DNA from: Ignavibacteriota bacterium
GTDB taxonomy: Bacteria; Bacteroidota; Ignavibacteria; Palsa-1295
NCBI GenBank assembly: GCA_025357895.1
Contig: JANYLL010000248.1
Coordinates: forward strand, 1 to 8,124
Direction of reading: 5' to 3'
Length of the DNA: 8,124 nt
Numbering within the stretch: the stretch's first letter is position 1; the number at the start of each line of letters is the position of its first letter. Under the pieces are notes generated by a model that saw only the letters and a list, made by a program, of their open reading frames with translations, was not told the DNA's origin and ran no database searches. This document shows, piece after piece, positions 1 through 6,600 of this stretch. The position numbers and the translations under genes are program-made.

Positions 1-21
1 CAATTCCCGGATTACCGGGCG

Positions 22-77
22 AGGGGTTTTTATTCCCTCTCCCAGTACTCCGGGAGAGGGTTAGGGTGAGGGCTCCC
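22..77. repeat. REP-like palindromic repeat (CCCTCTCCC / GGGAGAGGG type)
   Basis: A 9-bp perfect inverted repeat, ccctctccc (35-43) and gggagaggg (52-60), encloses an 8-base loop and is followed by ttagggtgaggg. This pattern is a well-known dispersed palindromic repeat in many bacterial genomes; when translated it gives the tell-tale peptide PHPNPLP, which also appears here on the minus strand. The outer boundaries are uncertain because only one copy is in the window. It lies at the 3' end of the minus-strand nuclease frame and could act as a transcript-end hairpin. Confidence 0.7.
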
Positions 78-629
78 CATATACTCCGAAAAATCTCTAT
101 CGCTGCAAGTTACTTTCTTCCCTCCCGCAAAAAATTTAAATCGAAACCAGATCCATCCTTTATTGACTGTTCCGGTGTTGTAAAATTCATGCTCGGTTTC
201 TAATTCTTCCCGCGTGATCGTAAGAAAATTCCATCGCTCTTAATAGCGCATTGCAAATATATAGAGTAGCGGCGTGTTTTTTGTTTCATGTAATTGGGAT
301 AATCGTATGCGCACCTGTCCGCAAAAGCCATAAGGCTTTTTCTTGCAGTTCGCAGATTTTACCTGGACACGAATAAGATTCGCTTCAGCATCGCCGACAA
401 CATATATATCGTCGCCGGAATCAACGGCAGGTACGGCAACATTATAGCCGCGTAATAGAAATTCGCTCATAACGGCAGCCTCGCCGCCTTTTGCGAAATA
501 ATGGGGTGCAAACATAGGAGTATGTTCCGGTGAGTATCCGGTGAGTAAGTTATTTATTGAAGAAGGAGCATCCCAGGACGGGATTTTAGGTGGTATTCTC
601 AGGGGTGATATATAGCAATCCCTGATCAT
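30..629 (-). pseudogene. PD-(D/E)XK-type endonuclease, interrupted by one in-frame TAA
   Basis: The frame opens at 629 and reaches a TAA at 240-242 after 129 codons, then stays open in the same frame to a TAA at 30-32 (199 sense codons plus the internal stop). Visible motifs are E50 in AKGGE, D73-D74 in SGDD and Q89-V-K91, which fit the catalytic core of the PD-(D/E)XK group that includes group-I-intron-associated endonucleases (Q replacing D/E before xK). After the stop comes ERWNFLTITREEL and a basic/aromatic beta-rich stretch ending DFSEYMG, which is what the C-terminal half of this family looks like (an R-W-x-F strand, then an 'xxREEL' helix). I infer one gene broken by a nonsense change, possibly GAA or CAA to TAA. 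An internal ATG at 513-515 (M39) is an alternative start, because the first 38 residues show nothing conserved. The last about 14 codons before 30 lie in the palindromic repeat. If translated only to 240 the product keeps the catalytic residues. Role (restriction, repair or selfish endonuclease) is unknown. Confidence 0.7.
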
Positions 630-871
630 TAAAACAATATATATTAAATAAAAGTTTCTGAAAATTATATTTTATGTTTTTATAATCAGATAGGCTAAAA
701 TCAATCACTCGCTGACGTTCACTTCGGTCGTCAAAGACTTCGGAAAATGATGGTGGACGCACACAAAAGGTTGAGATGGCTGCAAAGACATTACGGATGT
801 TAAAAGAACATCTTACGCAGGCAAAAGCAGGATACAAGGCTGTTAAATAAAGAATAACAGATTTATCAAAG
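630..871. other. region without a convincing gene
   Basis: The stretch between the nuclease start and the terminator holds no recognised gene. An open minus-strand frame over 586-837 overlaps the nuclease start, has no family resemblance and I treat it as a chance frame. The part 630-700 is strongly A/T-rich and presumably contains the nuclease promoter, but no box is clear enough to call. The only candidate coding unit is the 24-codon ORF at 776-850. The three plus-strand frames between 690 and 850 each stay open only briefly, so this could be a decayed gene remnant. Confidence 0.5.
776..850 (+). CDS. possible 24-residue small protein or gene remnant
   Basis: The ORF begins MAAKTLRMLKEHLTQ and ends GYKAVK; it is basic and could form one amphipathic helix. 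An AAAAGG at 765-770, five bases before the ATG, would be a reasonable ribosome binding site, and the strong terminator at 872-915 follows 21 bases after the stop, as expected for a real transcription unit. The same frame is open for about 20 codons upstream of the ATG, back to a TGA, so the start is not fixed. I do not recognise a family. It may equally be the tail of a degraded gene or chance. Confidence 0.25.
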   Translation: MAAKTLRMLKEHLTQAKAGYKAVK

Positions 872-915
872 AAAAATCCGAGGTTCGCGCAAGTGCGAGC
901 TTCGGATTTTTTTTT
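872..915. terminator. strong bidirectional rho-independent terminator
   Basis: Left arm aaaaatccgaggttcgc (872-888) pairs with gcgagcttcggattttt (895-911), about 17 bp with two or three G-T wobbles and a short loop around gcaagt. A run of ten T (906-915) follows on the plus strand, and five A at the left end give a T-run on the minus strand. It therefore separates whatever is transcribed rightward from about 776 from the leftward unit that starts at about 1310. Confidence 0.85.
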
Positions 916-1041
916 GCGTAGGGCTTCAGATTGAAGCTTTCAGCCTCTTTTTATACTCAGAGACAATTTCCTCCATGGATCTCCCCATTCCATGCACCGA
1001 AAAATTGCTTCTGCGTACTGATTAATTCCTATTGCACTTTT

Positions 1042-1260
1042 TTATGCAGTAGGCTTATCCGGTCCGCCAGTTTCTTGGTTTGGCGGTTGACTATCCGAGT
1101 TGGCATAAACTTTCTGCTCAGCGTCTTGTTTTTGGTCATCGGCTTGCTCAGAAAGTTTTTTTGTTGGAATTGCAGACCATCCGGAGGGTTCTGGCTGCTC
1201 TGGGATTCCTGTAGTTGAGTTTTGTTTTGGGCTGCTATCAATGTTTTCATTACTATACAT
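1042..1260 (-). CDS. hypothetical 72-residue disordered protein
   Basis: I recognise no family. The product starts MYSNENIDSSPKQN and ends ETGGPDKPTA; it is rich in Pro, Gln, Asp, Glu, Ser and Lys, has almost no hydrophobic residues, no membrane segment and no cysteine, so it is probably unstructured and cytoplasmic. The start is supported by GAAGGA (1266-1271 read on the minus strand) five bases upstream of the ATG, and by a -7-like promoter box about 55 bases upstream. A second minus-strand frame (1029-1250, basic, 73 codons) overlaps it almost completely; I prefer 1042-1260 because only it has a ribosome binding site. The frame is open for a further 33 codons after its TAA, but that part resembles nothing known. 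The gene is divergent from the small membrane protein gene at 1526 and ends before the terminator at 872-915. Confidence 0.5.
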   Translation of the reverse strand: MYSNENIDSSPKQNSTTGIPEQPEPSGWSAIPTKKLSEQADDQKQDAEQKVYANSDSQPPNQETGGPDKPTA

Positions 1261-1265
1261 ATTAT

Positions 1266-1271
1266 TCCTTC
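1266..1271 (-). promoter_or_regulatory. ribosome binding site of the 72-residue protein gene
   Basis: Read on the minus strand this is GAAGGA, spaced five bases from the ATG at 1258-1260. It is the clearest Shine-Dalgarno match in the window and decides between the two overlapping minus-strand frames. The large secreted-protein genes lack an equally good site. Confidence 0.6.
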
Positions 1272-1315
1272 ATTTGCGAAATTGGTTTACGATAAGCTTG
1301 CGGGTTTCTAACATA

Positions 1316-1323
1316 CAAAGATA
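1316..1323 (-). promoter_or_regulatory. Bacteroidota-type -7 box (TATCTTTG)
   Basis: Minus-strand TATCTTTG matches the Bacteroidota primary sigma -7 consensus TAnnTTTG at every fixed position. It sits about 55 bases upstream of the start at 1260, giving a plausible short leader. A clear -33 TTG/TTTG is not visible; only a T-rich stretch (ttttattatcc) lies at the expected distance. The call rests on one short box and its position. Confidence 0.45.
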
Positions 1324-1462
1324 CTACACACGGATAATAAAAGTGTTTCATAATTCACAGCATACGATTGTAGGTTTTCAATGTTTAAACTAAGTTATGA
1401 AGAATGAAGCGGTTGGCAGAAAAATTTTTCAAAAAAATACATCCGTTCCCTAAAAAATGTCG

Positions 1463-1470
1463 TAACTTCG
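1463..1470 (+). promoter_or_regulatory. possible -7 box upstream of the small membrane protein gene
   Basis: TAACTTCG differs from TAnnTTTG at one fixed position and lies 56 bases before the ATG at 1526. No -33 element is evident, so this is a weak call supported mostly by position in the divergent intergenic region 1261-1525, where I see no other feature. Confidence 0.25.
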
Positions 1471-1525
1471 TATGAACACCTTCCCCAAAAGATCATTTTC
1501 TTCACACTTAAAATAATTAAACATT

Positions 1526-1681
1526 ATGGGAAGCTTACTTTATATAATCGCAGTAATTCTTGTTATCATGTGGTTAATCGGCTTCGTCGGCTAGGGCGCA
1601 GGCGGCATTATCCATATCCTCTTAGTAATTGCGATCATCGCGATTCTCTTCAGGATCATCTCCGGACGCAGGGCGCTGTAG
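1526..1681 (+). pseudogene. lmo0937-family small membrane protein, interrupted by one in-frame TAG
   Basis: From ATG 1526 the frame reads MGSLLYIIAVILVIMW then LIGFVG, hits TAG at 1592-1594, and continues in the same frame with GAGGIIHILLVIAIIAIL, FRIISGRRAL and a second TAG at 1679-1681. Joined, this is about 51 residues, the usual length of the lmo0937-family of tiny membrane proteins: two hydrophobic helices, a Gly-rich turn, the IIHILLVIAI core and a basic RR tail. The internal stop occupies the turn, where an aromatic residue is common, so TAT or TAC to TAG is the simplest origin. Because the similarity covers both sides of the stop, the frame is certain. It is too short to appear as a normal ORF. 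The family's function is not known. No Shine-Dalgarno sequence precedes the start. It may be a recent pseudogene, a sequencing error or a readthrough gene. Confidence 0.8.
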
Positions 1682-1702
1682 GAGAGACAACTGTTTTAAC
1701 CC

Positions 1703-1738
1703 TGCCTCTTTCTTCAAAACGCATTAAAGGAAGAGGCA
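1703..1738 (+). terminator. hairpin after the small membrane protein gene
   Basis: tgcctctttctt (1703-1714) pairs with aaggaagaggca (1727-1738): 12 bp with a single G-T wobble and a 12-base loop. The following bases (tggagttatttt) are only moderately T-rich, so it is a probable rather than textbook intrinsic terminator. It separates the small membrane protein gene from the secreted-protein operon that starts at 1805. Confidence 0.5.
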
Positions 1739-1777
1739 TGGAGTTATTTTCCCCATTTTTGGCTTTACTTATAAGCA

Positions 1778-1798
1778 TACCCCTATCCTTATGGGGTA
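1778..1798 (+). promoter_or_regulatory. small hairpin enclosing the only GGGG before the GTG start at 1805
   Basis: tacccc (1778-1783) can pair with ggggta (1793-1798) across a 9-base loop. The GGGG (1793-1796) lies eight bases before the GTG start of the 617-residue protein and is the only Shine-Dalgarno-like sequence there, so folding would hide it. The stem is only 6 bp, so a regulatory role is speculative. Confidence 0.25.
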
Positions 1799-1804
1799 CT
1801 ATTT

Positions 1805-3658
1805 GTGAAGCCAGTAGTTGTTGTTATAAGTCTGATACTTTCTTTATCCGTCGCTCATGCACAGCAGCATTTGCCGACGTGGAAGTTTATTTCCGATCTG
1901 AATATATCGTCTTTCGATATGCTGACAACACGTTCAGGCCTTATTGGCATTGATGATAACGGCGTTCGGATCCTTTCGAAATATGATAACGGTTCAATAA
2001 ACGGTCTCGTCTCTACCAACGGTCCTATCACCTCGATTATTATCCGCGATGCTTCAACGGCGTATATGTCAGTTCAGGGTGACGGAATTTACAAATCGAG
2101 TAACGGATGGAATAATTTTTCGCGGATTGCAGCAATTCAAAACTCCAATCTTTTTGCCGTGTATAAGACGAGCATTCTTGCAAATTTTAATACGTCTCTC
2201 AGTCTTAGTACTGATGGTGTGATATTCGAAGCCTGCAATGGAATATTAGCCGGTGATATCGTTTCATCGGCGGAGTTTTTCAGTTTGCAAACAGCCATCG
2301 CCGTCACCGGCTCAAAGCTCTACCGATCACTCGATGGCGGCAGGAATTGGTTCGTTGTTCTCGATAGTGCAGTTTTAGATGGAGCAAATTCTATTTATAT
2401 CGACCGCGCCCACAATGCAATGTATATCGGCGGTGCGAAGTGCTTAAAATCACTTGATAGCGGCAAATCATGGCAAGCACTCTCAAGTATTTTCTTTACC
2501 CTTGCCGGACCGGTTGTCGGTGTACGTGATTGCTCCGGAAATTTTTATATATCTTCTGACCAAAAAAGTCATAACGCTCTGTATCGTACCATTGACCAGG
2601 GAAGGTTTTTTGAAGATGCAGGAAATGCGCTCTTTTCTTCCACTCGATTAAAACAAGGTGTAACACTTGATCGCGGCTCGACTTTTTTTTGGCTGGATGA
2701 AAGCGGATGGCTCGCTTTAGTTCGTGACGGGATCGATAGTGTTATTACGGATTCCGTGCATGATCGCATCGTGATGCAAGCTGATAGCGGCATAAGTAAT
2801 TCGCTTTGCCCGAATGCAGAGGCAACGCAATTTTTCGTAACCGCATCGTTCGATCAATGCACCGGTATTGTGCTTGATTCACTGAAACAGGTTTCCCCTT
2901 CACCTTCATTTAGTGCAAAGTTTGTTCCGGGTTTACTGACTGATAGTTTGCCTCTGCGAATCGGATATTCCTACCGTGCAACTCATATAGGACGGGATAC
3001 AGCACATTACCGTTTGAAATTCCATTCGCAAATAACAGAAAATATTGAACAGATCTTTTTTGATGTTATCGGTTCGGGCATTCCTGGAAGTCCGCTTCTA
3101 TCGTTTACATCGCATGAACTCGATTTTTCGACAATAGAGCTTGACTCCATAAAAAAAATAAGTGTGACGATGTCCAATCCGGGATGTGATGTATTAAAGG
3201 TAGATACCATATACTCTACCAATCCGGCGATTTTTATTTTCCAATCGAAAAATTTTCCTGTGAAGATCGCATCCGGAAAATCTCTGGATCTTGCTGTGAG
3301 TTTTAATCCGCATCTTAGCGGCGATTACCTCGAATCACTTGTGATCCAAACGAATGCAGGTAATCGCAATATCACCCTTCGCGGCATAGGTAAACCAATA
3401 TCGAACGCAAGTGTAAACTCTGAATCGGAAGAAAAAATATCGGTCTATCCAAATCCAGTGAATGATCTTTTGACGATTTCTTCGGCAAAGAACCTTCCCG
3501 AAAATCTTTCTATCCGCGATCTTTTGGGCAGAGAAGTTTTAGCGCTTCATCCTCAAAACATGAAGAGTATAGTTTGCGATCTTCATGAACTTGCCGATGG
3601 ATTTTATATAGTTAGTTTCGGTGCCGGCAAATTGGAAAGGATCGTTGTCAGCCATTGA
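1805..3658 (+). CDS. secreted BNR-repeat / ASH-module protein with T9SS sorting domain (617 aa)
   Basis: Starts at GTG 1805, chosen because it gives a complete signal peptide (MKPVVVVISL, hydrophobic core, then AHA cleavage before QQ at about residue 19). Residues 25-300 contain BNR/Asp-box-like motifs: YKSSNGWNNF (96), LSLSTDGVIF (132), LYRSLDGGRNW (172), CLKSLDSGKSW (213) and a degenerate LYRTIDQGRFF (259), so probably a sortilin/YCF48-like beta-propeller. Residues about 330-427 form a beta-rich module with C335 and C352; about 431-529 is an ASH (ASPM-SPD-2-Hydin)/choice-of-anchor D module with the typical 'NPGCDVLKV' and 'SFNPHLSGDY' strands. Residues 544-617 are a type A Por sorting domain (SVYPNPVNDLL, ELADGFYIVSF, ERIVVSH). 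It should cross the inner membrane by Sec and the outer membrane by T9SS, ending secreted or surface-attached. It overlaps the next gene. No enzymatic motif is visible; the ligand is unknown. Confidence 0.85.
   Translation: MKPVVVVISLILSLSVAHAQQHLPTWKFISDLNISSFDMLTTRSGLIGIDDNGVRILSKYDNGSINGLVSTNGPITSIIIRDASTAYMSVQGDGIYKSSNGWNNFSRIAAIQNSNLFAVYKTSILANFNTSLSLSTDGVIFEACNGILAGDIVSSAEFFSLQTAIAVTGSKLYRSLDGGRNWFVVLDSAVLDGANSIYIDRAHNAMYIGGAKCLKSLDSGKSWQALSSIFFTLAGPVVGVRDCSGNFYISSDQKSHNALYRTIDQGRFFEDAGNALFSSTRLKQGVTLDRGSTFFWLDESGWLALVRDGIDSVITDSVHDRIVMQADSGISNSLCPNAEATQFFVTASFDQCTGIVLDSLKQVSPSPSFSAKFVPGLLTDSLPLRIGYSYRATHIGRDTAHYRLKFHSQITENIEQIFFDVIGSGIPGSPLLSFTSHELDFSTIELDSIKKISVTMSNPGCDVLKVDTIYSTNPAIFIFQSKNFPVKIASGKSLDLAVSFNPHLSGDYLESLVIQTNAGNRNITLRGIGKPISNASVNSESEEKISVYPNPVNDLLTISSAKNLPENLSIRDLLGREVLALHPQNMKSIVCDLHELADGFYIVSFGAGKLERIVVSH
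3655..3658 (+). promoter_or_regulatory. TTGA stop/start overlap (translational coupling)
   Basis: TTG (3655-3657) starts the 1142-residue protein and TGA (3656-3658) ends the 617-residue protein. No ATG or GTG nearby would give a signal peptide, and the only Shine-Dalgarno-like sequence (AAAGG, 3636-3640) is 14 bases away, so the downstream gene probably relies on ribosomes finishing the upstream one. Confidence 0.7.
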
Positions 3659-6600
3659 TACGGAAATATCTTATATCCTGCTTACTAATTTTTGCATTGT
3701 GGCAGGAAGCAGATGCACAGCATTGGCAGAAAATATTTACTATTCCTACGGTCGGCAGCTCAGCATTTTTTTATAATCAAGATGTAGGTTGTATTGGAAC
3801 CGGAAATTATCCGGGCGGTTATCCTGCACAGATCTACTATACAACCGATGGAGGCAAAAGCTGGACGAGATCGCTGATGCCAAATATGAATCTCTATGGT
3901 CAGGTCACTGATATTTATTTTAGCGGCAGATATACCGGTTGGGCAACGATTCGCGAACGCATCGAACACGGTTGGAGCGGAATTTATAAAACTACCGATG
4001 GCGGAAAAAGCTGGGATCTCTGGTTTCAAGCTGAATTTCCTGTTGCGGTACGCCAGACAGCCAGAGGCATATTCTTCACCGATCGGTACGTAGGTATTCG
4101 CCGGTCCACCGATGGTGGAGCATCATTCCAAACTATTCAAACTTCCTCCGGTGCACTAGGTCTGGATTTCTTAGACGATAACGTTGGTATCTCTTCAGGA
4201 GAAGGAACGGTCAGGGCGCCAACGTATATTACGATCGATGGCGGCAATTCATGGTTTTTCTTTGACTTACCACATGAAGGCTGGACGGCGTATGCAGATG
4301 TTGCTACTTCGCAATTATTTATGGCAAGTGAGCGCAATCTTATTTTTCCTTCTACCGAATCTGAAATTCTTGGCAGTGCTGATAACGGCTCATCATTCAC
4401 ACTACGGTTTTCGGGATCAGGCGATGCGATAACCGGCGGCATCGGTGGACCTCGCTGGTGCAAAAGCGTTATCTATGCACAAGGTCAGGATTCCACGACT
4501 AAAATTAATGGCTTGCCGGGATTTATGCGATCAACCGATGGCGGAAAAAACTGGCTACGCGTTGGAGGTCCCTCGAATTATAACGATAAACGTTTCGCCG
4601 TCACCGGCAAAGGCGCCATAGTCTACGCCTTTGATAAAACAGGAGGGGTATGGAAGACAACTGATGGCGGAGACGGTACGCTTACCGCTTCATCTCTCGG
4701 ACGCATTACCCTCAGTTCCCTTTCATCCCAAATTCCCCTTGTTGCAAAACTTTGTGACAGTATCGATTTCCGTACACAATTACAATACTCTGACTGTGAC
4801 TCTCTGATCATTTCCGGTATCGCCTTTCTTGATGATAATATCGGCGAACTCAGTATGCCATCAAGCGGACGATATTTTGGAAAGGGTAATTTGACATTCG
4901 ATACTCTGACGATACGTTTCAGACCGCGCGTTATTCATTCTCCAACTGAACGCATTCGTATCACATTTCGCCAGCACGATGGGTTTACACAAGATACGAT
5001 CATTACGATAAAACTTCAAAGCCTTGCTTCATCCGATGTTCCGTTTATCGCCGAAGCTGCTCCCGGAAATACAATGGATTTTGGCTTGCGCAGCGATTGC
5101 GGTGATGATTCGGTACGAATAATTACGATCACGAATATTGGCTGTTCACCAATGCCCGTCCTATCGCTTTCTACAAGCGGCTCGCCCTTTAATCTTCTGT
5201 CCTCGTTCAGTCCATTCACACTCGATGCAGGAGAATCCCGTCAGGTGCTCTTGCAATTCAAACCAGAAAGTACAGGGACTTTTTCAGGAAAGTTAACCAT
5301 GATCACGGCATCCTCAAATACTACTGTTGCGCTTTCCGGATCCGGCAAGCTCGGTGTACGCGGTTACAAACTTTCTCAGCCGCAGATCACTTCGACGATA
5401 TGCGATTCAACCGAAGGAGATCTGCTTTTCAAAAATATTTCCTGCAATCCGATTCGTTTGGATTCGATCGGAATTGATCTGCCGTTCCGTCTCGATCCGA
5501 TCACATTTCCTGCAGTCATTAAAAATGATTCAAGCATCTTACTGCATTTCCATTTTGTACCGAAGACCGATGGTTCTTTCAGCAATATCTTTACGATTCA
5601 TTCTACCAATAATAACGATACCCTTCAGCGATTTGATACGACACTTATCTTAAGCGGGCTTGCCACTCGCGGCATTACCGGAATTATACTTTCCACACAG
5701 TCCCTTGATTTTGGTTCGATCAATACGTGTTCGTATCGTGATGAAGAAGTTACGATCACCAATACCGGCTGTGACACTCTGAAAATAACTGACGAGCTTT
5801 TCAAAGGATCTTCTACAGGTTATACGGTACTTCAATCCTCAAAGGGTCTGAATATTTTGCGGGGAACAAGTGCAAAGATCGTGATCCGTTTCAAACCGAT
5901 CACCTTGGGAAATTACAATTCCATTCTTCATCTGGTGACCAATGCAGGAGATCGGGACATCACGCTGATCGCCACCGGCACAAATGATCCGGGCACACTT
6001 TCGCTGAATGTAACATCCATCGGCGCCATTCTCACGTGTAAGGATTCCGGATTCGTATTTACCCTTTCGAATACAACGTGCGATTCACTTACACTTGATA
6101 CCATTGTTTTCATCGGAGCAGGAAGTACGGATTATTTATTTAATCCTGTCACTAAAATTCCGATGCCGAGCGGAAAGATCCTTCTTGTTGAAGGACGATT
6201 TATTCCGCAGGCAAATGGTGCCAGAACTTCCGTAGCACATTTCTATTTGAATCTGCCGGACGGCACATCAAAAGAGATCACCGTTACAATGGATGGCGCC
6301 GGAATTCAACCGGTAGTGATTCAACTTTCCTTGCCAAATGTCAATCTCACAGCAAAAGCATTAGAAAAAGTAAAGATCCCCATTCAGTTACTCGATCCCA
6401 GTGTGATTGAAGTTGCGAAGATCAATATTTCGCTTGATCTGAATACCGATCTTCTCGAACCCCAAAGTTTTGATATGACGGGCTCTGTCATAAACGGAGT
6501 AATTGTTTCGCCTCTTCAATTGACAAAAACAAATGTTTCATTTACTCTTGCACTTTCAACTCCGCAAAAACTTAGCATCGGATTACTTGGTACGCTCATC

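Noticed and set aside
586..837. Minus-strand 83-codon open frame overlapping the nuclease start
   Set aside because: No family resemblance and no start signals, and it overlaps the better supported nuclease gene.
923..937. Short perfect hairpin gcttca-gat-tgaagc
   Set aside because: Only 6 bp without a T-run on either side; the adjacent long stem at 872-915 already explains termination.
926..976. Minus-strand 16-codon ORF MEEIVSEYKKRLKASI with GGGGAG just upstream
   Set aside because: It reads like the first residues of a small-protein family and has a possible ribosome binding site, but it is too short to identify and ends abruptly; it may be a gene-start remnant.
940..1044. Frame open for 33 codons after the TAA of the 72-residue protein, suggesting a third interrupted gene
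   Set aside because: The downstream peptide resembles no family I know and the 72-residue product has no known full-length relatives, so there is no basis for calling the stop premature.
931..1218. Plus-strand 95-codon open frame
   Set aside because: Cys/Phe/Trp-rich translation opposite the better supported minus-strand gene, no ribosome binding site; a shadow frame.
1570..1953. Plus-strand 127-codon open frame overlapping the small membrane protein gene and the secreted protein start
   Set aside because: It lies out of frame with two recognised genes and its composition is typical of a shadow frame.
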